A DNA stretch of 64,000 nt from an uncultured Bacilli bacterium (lineage in GTDB: Bacteria; Bacillota_I; Bacilli_A; RF39; UBA660): contig CAKOLB010000001.1 of the NCBI GenBank assembly GCA_934096125.1, positions 149,842-213,841 of the forward strand, read 5' to 3'. The notes beneath the pieces are model-generated. The model saw only the letters and a list, made by a program, of their open reading frames with translations, had not been told where the DNA came from and made no database searches. Made by a program: the position numbers and the translations under genes. Shown here one piece after another: positions 54,826 to 64,000 of the stretch (positions within the stretch are counted from its first letter, which is position 1; every line of letters begins with the position of its first letter).

Positions 54826-55837
54826 TCTCACTTCTAAGCTGTCCACATGCAGCTTTAATATTTCCACCAAATTCTCTTCTAACAGTCACATTTATTCCCT
54901 GTTTTTTTAGTATTTCAAAAAATCTATCAATTCTTTTCTTACTGCTTTTAGTATAGTTAATATTACTAGTTTCATTATAAGGAATTAAATTAACATAAAC
55001 ATTCATTCCTTTAAGTAATTTAGCTAGATTATAAGCATCACTTTCTTTATCATTAACCATACTAAGCATAACATATTCAATAGTAACTCGTCTATTGGTT
55101 TTCTTAATATATTCTTTTAAAGTTGTCATAATTATGTCAAGAGAATATACCTTAGCAATAGGCATAATTTTCTTTCTTGTCTCATCATCTGCAGCATGTA
55201 GCGATAAAGCTAAATTAACCTGCAAGTCCAAATTCATAAATTCTTTTATCTTCGGAACTAACCCACAAGTTGAAACAGTGATATGTCTTGCCCCAATCGC
55301 TAAAGACTTTGGGTCATTTATAATTTTAATAAATTTTATAATGTTTTCATAGTTATCAAATGGCTCTCCAATCCCCATCAAAACAACGCTATCTACTCTT
55401 TTTTGTGTATATTTTTCAATCAGCATTATTTGTTGTACCATTTCAAATGTTTCTAAGTTTCGTACCTTTTTAAGTCTTCCACTTTCACAAAATTTACATC
55501 CCATATTACAACCAACTTGACTTGATACACAAACTGAATTGCCATAATCATGCATCATCAACACAGCTTCAATTTTTTCACCATCTAAAAGCTCAAACAA
55601 AAACTTTTGCACATCTTCCCCGGTTTGCACAGTTACTATTTTTATAAAATCAAAAGAAAATTCATCATTTAGTTTCTTCCGATAATCAAAAGAAAGATTG
55701 TTAAATAAAAGAGGATTTGTTTGCTTTTGAGCGTAAAGCCACTCAAAAACTTGCACAGCCTTATATTTCTTCGCATTATTTTGCAAAAAATATTCCTCTA
55801 ACATTTCTCTAGTATATCCATATATATTATTTTTCAT
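54818..55837 (-). CDS. rlmN: 23S rRNA (adenine-C2)-methyltransferase RlmN
   Basis: Radical SAM enzyme that methylates A2503 of 23S rRNA and A37 of some tRNAs. The 339 residues show the cluster motif CNMGCKFCES, the SAM contacts GMGEPFDN (as MGIGEPFDNYEN) and the terminal cysteine in AACGQLRSE (ICGQL-type). Overlaps the upstream gene by four bases. Confidence 0.96.
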   Translation of the reverse strand: MKNNIYGYTREMLEEYFLQNNAKKYKAVQVFEWLYAQKQTNPLLFNNLSFDYRKKLNDEFSFDFIKIVTVQTGEDVQKFLFELLDGEKIEAVLMMHDYGNSVCVSSQVGCNMGCKFCESGRLKKVRNLETFEMVQQIMLIEKYTQKRVDSVVLMGIGEPFDNYENIIKFIKIINDPKSLAIGARHITVSTCGLVPKIKEFMNLDLQVNLALSLHAADDETRKKIMPIAKVYSLDIIMTTLKEYIKKTNRRVTIEYVMLSMVNDKESDAYNLAKLLKGMNVYVNLIPYNETSNINYTKSSKKRIDRFFEILKKQGINVTVRREFGGNIKAACGQLRSESD

Positions 55838-56472
55838 AAATCTATCCCCCTTTTAAAGTAATGACTTAAAACTTTCAAATTATCATGATTTTTATATTTT
55901 TCATAAAACTCTGGGCAGAACAAAAACTCCCGCATAGATACCTCTGGTAGTTCCACGCTTGTTTTTCTTTCTGGCTTATCACTTTTATATTCTCTCACAT
56001 AACTTAAAAGCACTAAAAAATCAAGAACAAATAAAGGTACAAACAAATAATAAAAATTTCCTTTATAAATGTAAGAAACAGATATGACTAAACCTGCAAC
56101 CCACATCTTTATCTTTCCAAGTATATTACTTTTAATATTCATATTAGCATCAAACTTCTTTTTTTGAACTATAAAAATTAAAAACTCACAAATAATCACT
56201 AGGATTGCTAACTTTGTTTTAGTTACTAAAATTAATAGATTAACAATAACAAAAAGTTTATCAGAAAGTCCATCTAGTAAGCTTCCAAAAAATGTTGAAC
56301 ATTTAAAAAGCCTTGCCATAAAGCCATCTAAAAAGTCCGTTAAAAAGCAAAAGATAACTAGATAGAAGACAATAGTTTCACTGCCATAATTAACTAAAGG
56401 AATTAAAAGTATAATTCCCAGCAGTCTTAAAATTGTCAAAAAGTTCGTTAGTATAAATCCTATTTTTTTCAT
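55834..56472 (-). CDS. CDP-alcohol phosphatidyltransferase (PgsA-like)
   Basis: Integral membrane enzyme of phospholipid synthesis. The signature DG-x2-AR-x8-G-x3-D-x3-D is present in DGFMARLFKCSTFFGSLLDG and the following LSDK. Most likely makes phosphatidylglycerol phosphate, but cardiolipin or inositol substrates cannot be ruled out. The 212-residue protein has a 45-residue soluble tail (SVELPEVSMREFLFCPEFYE..) that is unusual. The start is the ATG after GGAGAAAAG. It lies between fmt and rlmN where rsmB sits in Bacillus. Confidence 0.82.
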   Translation of the reverse strand: MKKIGFILTNFLTILRLLGIILLIPLVNYGSETIVFYLVIFCFLTDFLDGFMARLFKCSTFFGSLLDGLSDKLFVIVNLLILVTKTKLAILVIICEFLIFIVQKKKFDANMNIKSNILGKIKMWVAGLVISVSYIYKGNFYYLFVPLFVLDFLVLLSYVREYKSDKPERKTSVELPEVSMREFLFCPEFYEKYKNHDNLKVLSHYFKRGIDL

Positions 56473-56482
56473 CTTTTCTCCA

Positions 56483-57418
56483 TTATTTTTCATCATTTAT
56501 ATATTTACCAATTATATTACTATTACTTTTTCCATTTAAATAACTCTTTATATCTAGCTCTTTTTTTCCACTAGGCTTTATTTTTTGAAAATATATAATA
56601 CCATCTTGGCACATTACTCCCAAAGTCTTTTTATCCCCCACAATTAATCCTACTTTAGTATTTTCGTGCCTTTCAAATGTTGCATCAAGCACTTTTACTT
56701 CTTCATTATCTATAATTATATTTGCCAAAGGAAAGGGATTAAAAGCTCTTATTTTATTAATTATTTCTTCTCCCGTTTTGGTAAAATCAAGTCTTTCATT
56801 CTCTCTTTTAATCATCGGTGCCAAAGTATAATTATCTCCTTGCTTCACTCTTTTTGCTTTACCACAAAAAATATCATCTAAACATTCATCTAAAGCATCT
56901 CGGCCTAGCAAAGATAATTTTTCATGAAGCGTTCCAACATTATCACTTTCTAAAATATCGATTTCTTTTATTTTAATTATATCTCCTGTATCCATACCAG
57001 CATCCATATACATAATAGTTACGCCAGTTTTTTTATCACCATTTAATAAAGCCCATTGAATTGGTGCCGCTCCCCTATACTTTGGTAAAATAGAAGCATG
57101 AACATTTACTGCTCCATACTTTGGCATATCCAAAATAACTTGCGGAATAATTTGGCCATAAGCACAAGTTACAATTAAATCAATATCAATTTTTTCTAAA
57201 GGCGTAAAGTCATTTCTAATTTTCTCTGGTTGAAAGACCTCTATATTATGTAAAGAAGCCGCCCTTTTCACAGGACTAGGAGTTATTATTCTCTTTCTTC
57301 CCACTGGCTTATCAGGCTTTGTTACCACCATTACTACATTAGTTTTTTCTATCAAAAGCTCTAAAATTGGTACAGCAAAATCAGGAGTTCCCATAAATAC
57401 GACATTTTTCTTTGACAT
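56483..57418 (-). CDS. fmt: Methionyl-tRNA formyltransferase
   Basis: Formylates initiator Met-tRNA. The 311 residues show the formyltransferase domain with VFMGTPDFAVPIL, VNVHASILPKYRGAAPI and DTGDII, then the C-terminal OB-like domain. Start at the ATG after AAAGGATTTG. Def is not next to it. Its presence shows formyl-Met start is kept. Confidence 0.95.
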   Translation of the reverse strand: MSKKNVVFMGTPDFAVPILELLIEKTNVVMVVTKPDKPVGRKRIITPSPVKRAASLHNIEVFQPEKIRNDFTPLEKIDIDLIVTCAYGQIIPQVILDMPKYGAVNVHASILPKYRGAAPIQWALLNGDKKTGVTIMYMDAGMDTGDIIKIKEIDILESDNVGTLHEKLSLLGRDALDECLDDIFCGKAKRVKQGDNYTLAPMIKRENERLDFTKTGEEIINKIRAFNPFPLANIIIDNEEVKVLDATFERHENTKVGLIVGDKKTLGVMCQDGIIYFQKIKPSGKKELDIKSYLNGKSNSNIIGKYINDEK

Positions 57419-57463
57419 AAAAATCAAATCCTTTCCCAAAAATTATATAATACTAAACTAAAA

Positions 57464-57485
57464 AAGACAAGCATTTACTTGTCTT
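57464..57485 (-). terminator. Terminator of topA
   Basis: Perfect 8-bp stem AAGACAAG/CTTGTCTT, six-base loop, T-run on the minus strand; the topA stop lies in the loop. Confidence 0.85.
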
Positions 57486-59502
57486 CTTCACAGTTTACAC
57501 AGACATTTTCACCATTTTTTGTTACAATTAACTCGCCACAATCAGGACATATATCTCCTGTTGGTTTATACCAAAGTGCATACTTACATTTTGGATAATT
57601 TGAGCAACCATAAAAAATCTTACCCTTCTTAGTTTTTCTCTCAATTATTTTCCCAACTTCACACTTTGGACATTTACAAACTTCAACTACTTGTTTTACT
57701 TCCTTTTTAATATATTTGCAAGTCGGATAGTTACTACAAGCCGTAAACTCACCATACTTTCCTTTTCTAATTACTAAATCACTGCCACAATTTGGACATA
57801 ACTCTCCCGTATGAACTGGCTCTTTTTTCTCCATTTCATGAAAAGCCTTTTCCACAAGGGGTTCAAACTCATCATAAAAGTCTTTTAAAACTTTAATATT
57901 ATCTTTTTTGGCTTCCGCTATTTCATCTAAATTTTCTTCCATATGAGCCGTATATTCAACATTAACAATTCCACTAAAGAACTCTTGAAGTTTATCAGTT
58001 GTCTCAATTCCTACCTCAGTTGGCACGAACTTTTTATCTTGTAAAACAACATAACCTCTATCTTTAATTGTCCCAACAATACTTGCATAAGTTGATGGTC
58101 TTCCAATACCTAAACTTTCCATTTCTTTAATCAGACTACTTTCCGTATATCTTGGCGCTGGTTTAGTAAAGTGTTGGAACTTCTCAATTTTATCAGCAAC
58201 TAAACAATTCGATTTATAATCCTTTAAATTAGGAAGCTTCACTTCCACGCTATCTTCAAATTTACCATAAACTTTTAAATACCCATCAAAAACTAAAACA
58301 CTACCACTAGCTTTAAACGTATAACCATTATTTTCAAGAACAATAGTTGTAGTAAGCATTTTTGCATCGCTCATTAAAGAAGCAAGACTTCGAGTGTAAA
58401 TAAGTTCATAAAGCTTAAACTCATCTTGGGATAAATAACTCTTAACACTATCAGGACTGCGCATTATACTAGTTGGTCTAATACCTTCATGAGCATCTTG
58501 CATATTTTCATTTTTCTTTCCCTTTTTAACATAACCAACATACTCATCGCCATATTTTCCTTTGATATAGCCATAAGTCTCTTTTACAAAAGTATCAGAA
58601 ACCCGAACACTATCCGTACGCATATAAGTAATAAGCCCAACAGTTTCATTTGCTAAATCAACACCCTCATACAATCTTTGGGCTATTTTCATCGTCTTAG
58701 ATGGAGCAAACCCTAGTTTACTTGAAGCCATTTGTTGCAAAGTACTCGTTTTAAATATTTCTCTAGCACTTTTCTTCTTTTCTTTCTCACTTATATCATC
58801 AATAACAAACGACTTAGAAAGCTTCCCTAAAATTTCATCTGCTTCCACTTCATTTGCTATCTTTACATCTTTACCATGATATTTATCAAGCTCTGCCTTA
58901 AAATCTTTAAAATCAGCTTCAATTGTCCAGTACTCTCTTGGAACAAAAGCTTCAATCTCTCTTTCTCTATCCACAATAAGTTTAAGAGCTACACTTTGCA
59001 CCCGACCAGCAGACTTACCTCCAGTCTTTCTTTGCATAAGTTTACTAAGCCTAAAGCCAATAATTCTATCAAGTATCCTTCTAGTTTCGCCTGACTTTAC
59101 CAAATCCATATCTATCTTCCCCGGATTATTAATAGCATTTAAAACTACATCTTTTGTTATTTCATTAAAAACTACTCTTTTATACTTTTCATCTGGAATA
59201 TGAGCCTCATCATATATATGCCATGAAATAGTTTCTCCCTCTCTATCTGGGTCAGTTGCTAAATAAATACAATCAGCATCTTCACAACTTTTCTTTAAAG
59301 CTTTAACTTCCTTTGCCTTGCCCGTAATTATTTTATAATTAGGCTTAAAATTATCCTCAACATCAACCCCTAAACCAAACTTTCCTGTTGTTGCTAAATC
59401 TCTTATATGCCCCTTACTAGATACTACTTTGTAATTACTACCTAAATACTTCTCAATAGTTTTACACTTCGCTGGTGATTCCACTATTACTAGATTTTTC
59501 AT
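57475..59502 (-). CDS. topA: DNA topoisomerase I
   Basis: Relaxes negative supercoils. The 675 residues show the Toprim domain (VIVESPAKCKTIEKYLG; ATDPDREGETISWHI), the active site GLITYMRTDSVRVSD with the catalytic Tyr, and three C-terminal four-cysteine zinc ribbons (CPNCGSDLV.., CPKCEVGKI.., CPDCGELIV..). AGGAATAATTGG precedes the ATG. Confidence 0.97.
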   Translation of the reverse strand: MKNLVIVESPAKCKTIEKYLGSNYKVVSSKGHIRDLATTGKFGLGVDVEDNFKPNYKIITGKAKEVKALKKSCEDADCIYLATDPDREGETISWHIYDEAHIPDEKYKRVVFNEITKDVVLNAINNPGKIDMDLVKSGETRRILDRIIGFRLSKLMQRKTGGKSAGRVQSVALKLIVDREREIEAFVPREYWTIEADFKDFKAELDKYHGKDVKIANEVEADEILGKLSKSFVIDDISEKEKKKSAREIFKTSTLQQMASSKLGFAPSKTMKIAQRLYEGVDLANETVGLITYMRTDSVRVSDTFVKETYGYIKGKYGDEYVGYVKKGKKNENMQDAHEGIRPTSIMRSPDSVKSYLSQDEFKLYELIYTRSLASLMSDAKMLTTTIVLENNGYTFKASGSVLVFDGYLKVYGKFEDSVEVKLPNLKDYKSNCLVADKIEKFQHFTKPAPRYTESSLIKEMESLGIGRPSTYASIVGTIKDRGYVVLQDKKFVPTEVGIETTDKLQEFFSGIVNVEYTAHMEENLDEIAEAKKDNIKVLKDFYDEFEPLVEKAFHEMEKKEPVHTGELCPNCGSDLVIRKGKYGEFTACSNYPTCKYIKKEVKQVVEVCKCPKCEVGKIIERKTKKGKIFYGCSNYPKCKYALWYKPTGDICPDCGELIVTKNGENVCVNCEEDK

Positions 59503-59507
59503 TCCAA

Positions 59508-61535
59508 TTATTCCTCCACACTCGCTAGCACATCTGTAGTTTGCTCTTTTAATTTATTATCTAAATAATTAAAGTAGTTATTTTGAATAATACTTGAACT
59601 TATTTGCATCTTCGCCGTTACTACTTTATTAATATCAACTATTTCCTCAGTAGTATAAGTCTTATCAGTATAATATTTTATGCTTGCCGTCCCAGCATTA
59701 TAATAAGCAATATCATTTTTCCATGAACCATCTGCAAATACTACTAAATTTAGATAATCATCACTAAAAACATCAGTTCCCATATAAAATCTTGGATCAT
59801 AATCTAAGTTAAATAAATTAGCAATAGTCGGTGTCAAATTTATATAAGAACTATATTTTGTTACTACTTGTGCTTTTATATCACTATTATAAATTACCAT
59901 TGGTGTTTTTTCAACATCATAATCATCTAAATTATATGTTAAAACATTACTAATTGTATCGTTAGAAAGTCCATATGGATAATGGTCTCCATATAAAGCA
60001 ATTACTGTATCATCAAGCACTCCAGCATCTTCTAGTCTTTCAAGTAAAATACCTAAAGCATTATCTAAAGTCTTAAGTTTTGACATATATCTTCGCAGGT
60101 CCATCGGATAATCAGTACCCTCAGTAATACTTAAATATTTATCCCCCTCTACGCTAGAGACTTTATAAGGTTGGTGAGATGAAACAGTAGTAAGCCATAA
60201 CATAAATGGAGCATCACTACTATCATCTAAAGTAATATCCATAGCTACCTTCATAAAATCTTCATCACTAGACCAGTTTTTATATTCATTATAATATGGA
60301 ATTTTTAAATCTTGTACCCCATAGTATTTTGAACTTCCTAAGTTTCTATGAATAATGCTTCGATAATAATAATTTTCTGTATAATTATGCATACTACTAG
60401 TTCTATACCCAGCTTTATTAAAGAGATTAAATATAGATGTAAAGTATGTATTATTTCGATATGTATTGGCTGTACAATTATTTTGAATAGTATAAAGACC
60501 TGTCATACCACTAAATTCATTATTACCAGTAGCACAACTATTTCGCGGACTATAATTATTTTCAAAACTTATTCCCTCACTATAAAGTTTATAAAAGTTT
60601 GGATATAAATCTTTATTGATAAATATTTCATCAACACTTTCCATCATAATCACAATTAAATTTTTTCCTTCAAATAATCCTGTATGATCATTATAATCAG
60701 TTATTTTACTATTAATAAGATAATTACTTATATTATTATAAGTATCATTAGTCTCTTCATCGATTACTTTTTGAAAATCTGTATCATCTATTTTTCGGTT
60801 GGTATTTTGTGTATCTATACTGGCATATTCCAAATTGGTAGATATATTATCTTGTCCAAGAGACTTCACATCTAAAAGTCCAAAACCTAAAATACCAAAC
60901 TGATTTATAGCCAGACTTGGCACAGATGGATATTTAAATAAATCTTTATTAGAAACAGTTTGAAGTTTATTTTGCATAAAACTTACCACCACTGTTTTAT
61001 TATATAAAAATGCTCCAAAAGCTATTAAAACCAGACACGCTGCACACCTAACAAATGGTTCATACTTAATATGACTTTTTAATACAAACATTTTATTAAA
61101 TTTTATTTCTGTATACTTATCAATGAAGATATAGTAGCCAATAAGAATAATAAATGGGATATAAGCTAAATAAAACTTTGGTAAAAAAGATGCAAAAAAA
61201 TCTTTAATGTAAGCTGTTACTGCTCCAAGTTGACTGGATGTATTAATAGATGCATAAACACCAATAAAATTATTAAACCCAAGTTGAAAAAAAACATAAC
61301 TACTTAGGAAAAATGTAAATAAAATAATAAAGAATTTACTAAAGGAACTATTAGTCCATGACAAAAGAAAACTAATGCCAAGTGCTAATAAATTAAGACC
61401 TAAAAAAATTCTAAGTAGAGCAGTATCAACTACTGCATTACCACTAATCATGCGAAAACCAAGTTCAAGCATAAACATAAATATTAGTAATATTAAATAA
61501 TTTTTTATTAAAATATTGTTAAATATTCTTTTCAT
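59508..61535 (-). CDS. LtaS-type glycerol phosphate polymerase / sulfatase-fold membrane protein
   Basis: 675 residues, five membrane helices in residues 1-185, then an outside sulfatase-fold domain. Metal and catalytic residues match lipoteichoic acid synthases: Glu in VIMMESVDE (Glu299), nucleophile Thr in SCATGNNEFSG (Thr336), and YGDHYPYG for the second metal site. It probably transfers glycerol phosphate from phosphatidylglycerol to lipoteichoic acid or a similar glycolipid. Overlaps rnhB by four bases, an unusual link to topA/rnhB. The exact polymer is not known. Confidence 0.85.
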   Translation of the reverse strand: MKRIFNNILIKNYLILLIFMFMLELGFRMISGNAVVDTALLRIFLGLNLLALGISFLLSWTNSSFSKFFIILFTFFLSSYVFFQLGFNNFIGVYASINTSSQLGAVTAYIKDFFASFLPKFYLAYIPFIILIGYYIFIDKYTEIKFNKMFVLKSHIKYEPFVRCAACLVLIAFGAFLYNKTVVVSFMQNKLQTVSNKDLFKYPSVPSLAINQFGILGFGLLDVKSLGQDNISTNLEYASIDTQNTNRKIDDTDFQKVIDEETNDTYNNISNYLINSKITDYNDHTGLFEGKNLIVIMMESVDEIFINKDLYPNFYKLYSEGISFENNYSPRNSCATGNNEFSGMTGLYTIQNNCTANTYRNNTYFTSIFNLFNKAGYRTSSMHNYTENYYYRSIIHRNLGSSKYYGVQDLKIPYYNEYKNWSSDEDFMKVAMDITLDDSSDAPFMLWLTTVSSHQPYKVSSVEGDKYLSITEGTDYPMDLRRYMSKLKTLDNALGILLERLEDAGVLDDTVIALYGDHYPYGLSNDTISNVLTYNLDDYDVEKTPMVIYNSDIKAQVVTKYSSYINLTPTIANLFNLDYDPRFYMGTDVFSDDYLNLVVFADGSWKNDIAYYNAGTASIKYYTDKTYTTEEIVDINKVVTAKMQISSSIIQNNYFNYLDNKLKEQTTDVLASVEE

Positions 61536-62140
61536 TTTGACTCCTCCATTATAGCTTTTACCGGTTTATAAGTAAGTCTATAGCTATCTAATATACCATA
61601 TTTTTTCAAATTTTCAAGATGTTTTTTAGTTGGATACCCTTTATGATTTTTAAATCCATACTCTGGATGCACCTTATCAAGTTCGTACATCATTTCATCT
61701 CTTGTTACTTTTGCAATAACTGATGCTGCAGCAATGCTTAGGGAAAGTGCATCACCATGAATAATTGCCTGAGAATTATCAAAAGGAAGTGGCATCGCAT
61801 CACTTAATATAAAATCTGGTTTAACACTTAAGCCTTTAAGCGCTTTTATCATAGCTTTTCGACTAGCTTCATAAATATTAATTTCATCTATTTCTTTAGC
61901 ATCAACAACTCCAACTGCATAACTAACTGCATCTTTAACTAAAATGTTGTAATATTCATTTCGCTTTTTCTCACTTAGTTTTTTAGAATCATTTAAGCCG
62001 TCTAAAGTATAATTTTTCGGCAAAATCACTGCAGCTGCCACCACCGGACCAACAAGTGGACCCCTACCTACTTCATCAGTTCCAGCAATTAAACTATATC
62101 CTTGTGCATATAACTTTTTTTCATATTCTAATAGATCCAT
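61532..62140 (-). CDS. rnhB: Ribonuclease HII
   Basis: Removes RNA from RNA-DNA hybrids and single ribonucleotides. The 202 residues contain the catalytic GTDEVGRGPLVGPV, DAMPLP (..ILSDAMP) and SIIAKVTRD-type AASVIAKVTRDEMM. The start overlaps the rbgA 3' end. Confidence 0.96.
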   Translation of the reverse strand: MDLLEYEKKLYAQGYSLIAGTDEVGRGPLVGPVVAAAVILPKNYTLDGLNDSKKLSEKKRNEYYNILVKDAVSYAVGVVDAKEIDEINIYEASRKAMIKALKGLSVKPDFILSDAMPLPFDNSQAIIHGDALSLSIAAASVIAKVTRDEMMYELDKVHPEYGFKNHKGYPTKKHLENLKKYGILDSYRLTYKPVKAIMEESK

Positions 62141-63042
62141 CTATCAAATGTCACTCCCTTAATTGACCCATTAACAACATCTCGGTAAACCTTTTCCGAA
62201 ATTCGCTCATAATTTGGTTCACCATCTTCATACATGTTAAATCTTTTTGCTAACTTAGCAAATATTTCCGTTGGATCATCTACCACTTCTATATTATACT
62301 TCTCTTTTAAAATATGTCCATAATTATTTTTAAGAAAACTAACTAAATAACCACCAATATCAGTCATATTTAGTATTTCTGACTTTATAGTCGCCGTACT
62401 TGCCAAATTTAATGCTTCCTCATTATCATCTAATTTTGGCCATAAAATCCCAGGTGTATCCAGCAAAACAAAGCCATTATTTGTTTTAAGCCAGTTCACT
62501 TGTTTAGTAACACCTGGTTTATTTCCAACTGTTGCCACTTTTCTTCCAGCCAGCTTATTAATAAGTGTACTTTTTCCAACATTGGGAATACCAATAACCC
62601 CAATTTTAATTTCTTTAGCTTTAAGCCCTTTTTCTTTTCGAATTTTTTGAAGTGGCTCCATAACTTCATTTGTAAGTTTTATCAACTTTTTATAATCACT
62701 ATTATTAGTTAAATCTAGCAAAATAACTTTATAACCATCAGATTCATATTTTTTTACCCAGCGTTTAGTTACAGACTCATCACATAAGTCTTTTTTAGTC
62801 ATTATTAAAATTTTGGGCTTATTCTTAAGTATTTCATCCATATCTTTCATCTTTGAAGAATTAGGCATCCTTGCATCAATAACTTCATAAACTAAGTCAA
62901 TTAAATTTATTCTTTCTTTAATTAATCTTTTAGTTTTCACCATATGCCCTGGATACCACGAAATGGAAACTTTTGAAAAACTTTCTTGATTGTCATTATT
63001 TTTCTTTTCTTGTCTCATTTTTCTTTTTTGATACATATCCAT
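62128..63042 (-). CDS. rbgA: Ribosome biogenesis GTPase RbgA (YlqF)
   Basis: Needed for late 50S assembly. The 304 residues show a circularly permuted GTPase: MTKKDLCD (G4) ahead of GIPNVGKSTLINKL (G1), GNKPGVTK (G2) and DTPGILWP (G3), with a preceding SWYPGHMVKTKR. The C-terminal domain has the usual AANTIR-like helices. The start is the ATG after AAGGAAGTGATTAAA; an in-frame GTG upstream is part of that site. Confidence 0.95.
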   Translation of the reverse strand: MDMYQKRKMRQEKKNNDNQESFSKVSISWYPGHMVKTKRLIKERINLIDLVYEVIDARMPNSSKMKDMDEILKNKPKILIMTKKDLCDESVTKRWVKKYESDGYKVILLDLTNNSDYKKLIKLTNEVMEPLQKIRKEKGLKAKEIKIGVIGIPNVGKSTLINKLAGRKVATVGNKPGVTKQVNWLKTNNGFVLLDTPGILWPKLDDNEEALNLASTATIKSEILNMTDIGGYLVSFLKNNYGHILKEKYNIEVVDDPTEIFAKLAKRFNMYEDGEPNYERISEKVYRDVVNGSIKGVTFDRWIY

Positions 63043-63072
63043 TTTAATCACTTCCTTTTTACAACTTGTAAT

Positions 63073-63906
63073 TTATATTTCACAAAAATATTTATTTACT
63101 AATACTTCAATTTCTTCATTATTCAATAATACTATAACATGGTTTGCATCATAATATTGTTTTTCTTCAACGTTTTTTATAAAATCATCATATTTAATTG
63201 TTTTTTCTTTATCAAACATTACATACCATTCGTCAATATCTTTTATTTGATTAAGAACCACATATGGTTTAATAGGAACAACAGAAGGTACATTTTTAGA
63301 AACCGAATAAATTCCTATAGATTTATTTGTATCTTCCGTTCTAAACACGGCGGGAGCTGCATAATAAACATCGTATGATTGGATCTCACTTAAAAACTTT
63401 TCAAAATCATTTAAATTATTATTTATTTTTTTAAGTTCTATTTGCCCTATTGAAATTGGGTTAAATATACCGAATACTTCAAATCTTTGATATGTATCTC
63501 CTGTTTTTATTTTTATGTCTTCTAAAGCTACAATACTGGCTTCTTCATCATATTTAATGAATTTATTATTATCTTCTATATTTACTTGTTCGTCATCTCT
63601 TAAGTATTTTTTCATCTTTAAGGTATTACAAATTTTTGCTATTGTATCATAATACATTTTAATTTCCGATGGAGATGTAGGTAAACTTAAAGAAAGTAAA
63701 ATATCATTTTTATCTATCCATAATTCTATTCCACGAGCAGGTTTTTTTTCATCGTATAAAAGTGTATGACTTGCAATTTCATCTCTCATTAACCTAAAAT
63801 TATCATCACTGACTCCATAAGATAAACCTGTTAAATTTATAATTTCATCTATTTTTAACTTTTTCTTTAATATAGATTTTTGTTTTATTCTTGCAGTTAC
63901 TGACAT
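63073..63906 (-). CDS. Hypothetical protein, possibly DUF4299-like
   Basis: 277 residues, no signal or membrane helix. N-terminus MSVTARIKQKSILKKKLKID and an overall layout that recalls the DUF4299 family of streptococci, but I cannot confirm it. Some acidic repeats with no catalytic motif. Strong AAGGAGATGAACTT site before the ATG. Its role is unknown. Confidence 0.6.
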   Translation of the reverse strand: MSVTARIKQKSILKKKLKIDEIINLTGLSYGVSDDNFRLMRDEIASHTLLYDEKKPARGIELWIDKNDILLSLSLPTSPSEIKMYYDTIAKICNTLKMKKYLRDDEQVNIEDNNKFIKYDEEASIVALEDIKIKTGDTYQRFEVFGIFNPISIGQIELKKINNNLNDFEKFLSEIQSYDVYYAAPAVFRTEDTNKSIGIYSVSKNVPSVVPIKPYVVLNQIKDIDEWYVMFDKEKTIKYDDFIKNVEEKQYYDANHVIVLLNNEEIEVLVNKYFCEI

Positions 63907-63929
63907 AAGTTCATCTCCTTCATAAATTA

Positions 63930-64000
63930 CTATTTTATTTCCTCAAGTTTCTTTTGCTCTTTTATTTCTAATTTTTTCCTTTCTCTTTCAAGTTCTTTTA
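63930..64000 (-). CDS. C-terminal end of a charged coiled-coil protein (partial)
   Basis: The last 22 codons read KELERERKKLEIKEQKKLEEI and K-stop, a strongly charged helix. The rest lies beyond the right edge. Two dozen bases before the start of the next gene, so they are probably in one operon. Confidence 0.6.
   Translation of the reverse strand, partial: KELERERKKLEIKEQKKLEEIK

Noticed and set aside
57475..57780. Repeated Cys-x2-Cys motifs as a separate small gene
   Set aside because: They are the three zinc ribbons of topA in frame.
1..64000. Mycoplasma-type genetic code (TGA as Trp)
   Set aside because: TGG is used for tryptophan in conserved proteins, and several well-defined genes end in TGA.
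1..64000. CRISPR arrays, insertion sequences, prophage, rRNA or tRNA genes
   Set aside because: No regularly spaced repeats, transposase or integrase motifs, and no cloverleaf or rRNA segment were seen in the gaps between genes.

Overview
The window comes from the chromosome of an AT-rich, low-GC Gram-positive bacterium, most likely an uncultured gut member of the Bacilli close to Erysipelotrichia or the RF39 group. The gene orders nusB-xseA-xseB, fmt-x-rlmN-prpC-prkC-rsgA-rpe and rbgA-rnhB-x-topA match Bacillus. Codon use is AT-rich, TGG encodes tryptophan and TGA acts as a stop, so the code is the standard bacterial one and not the mycoplasma code. Shine-Dalgarno sites are often read as AGGTGAT. 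Nearly every gene lies on the minus strand; the exceptions are a ZIP metal transporter, two small helix-turn-helix proteins and a SigK-like sigma factor.

Layout. 1-4.6 kb: 5' part of pflB, then murF and lon. 4.7-9.8 kb: zupT-like transporter, a decayed copy of a surface-protein gene, and an accessory cluster (HTH protein, Fic protein, transglutaminase-like protein, HExxH protein). 9.8-18 kb: xseB, xseA, nusB, a sortase with its putative substrate, a new 36-residue basic protein, two FAD flavoproteins and pyk. 18-24.2 kb: addA, addB and a fused pair of pseudogenes (AAA ATPase and HAD hydrolase). 24.2-38.3 kb: valS with a T-box leader, two membrane-anchored repeat proteins, two related hybrid-kinase/HPt modules flanking an acyl-CoA ligase, and a possible lipoprotein. 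38.5-47.7 kb: a short alaS, a nucleotide kinase, an AI-2E transporter, a divergent hypothetical/SigK-like pair, a phosphohexomutase, deoD, a surface protein and an HTH protein. 47.7-64 kb: DUF2207/LemA, rpe-rsgA-prkC-prpC-rlmN-(pgsA-like)-fmt, topA, an LTA-synthase-like gene, rnhB, rbgA and two unknown genes.

How the parts may work together. The most unusual part is 27-37.5 kb. Two paralogous membrane hybrid histidine kinases each sit immediately upstream of an HPt-domain partner. One partner ends in a receiver domain; the other ends in what looks like a degenerate lysophospholipid-acyltransferase fold and lies just upstream of an acyl-CoA/AMP ligase. The ligase has a leader carrying a 37-codon reading frame that ends inside a nested terminator-like hairpin. 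This suggests, as inference only, a phosphorelay tied to envelope lipid metabolism. PrkC/PrpC, LtaS-like, PgsA-like, sortase and LemA genes make envelope biology a recurring theme of the window. All functions were read from sequence motifs by eye; no database search was run.
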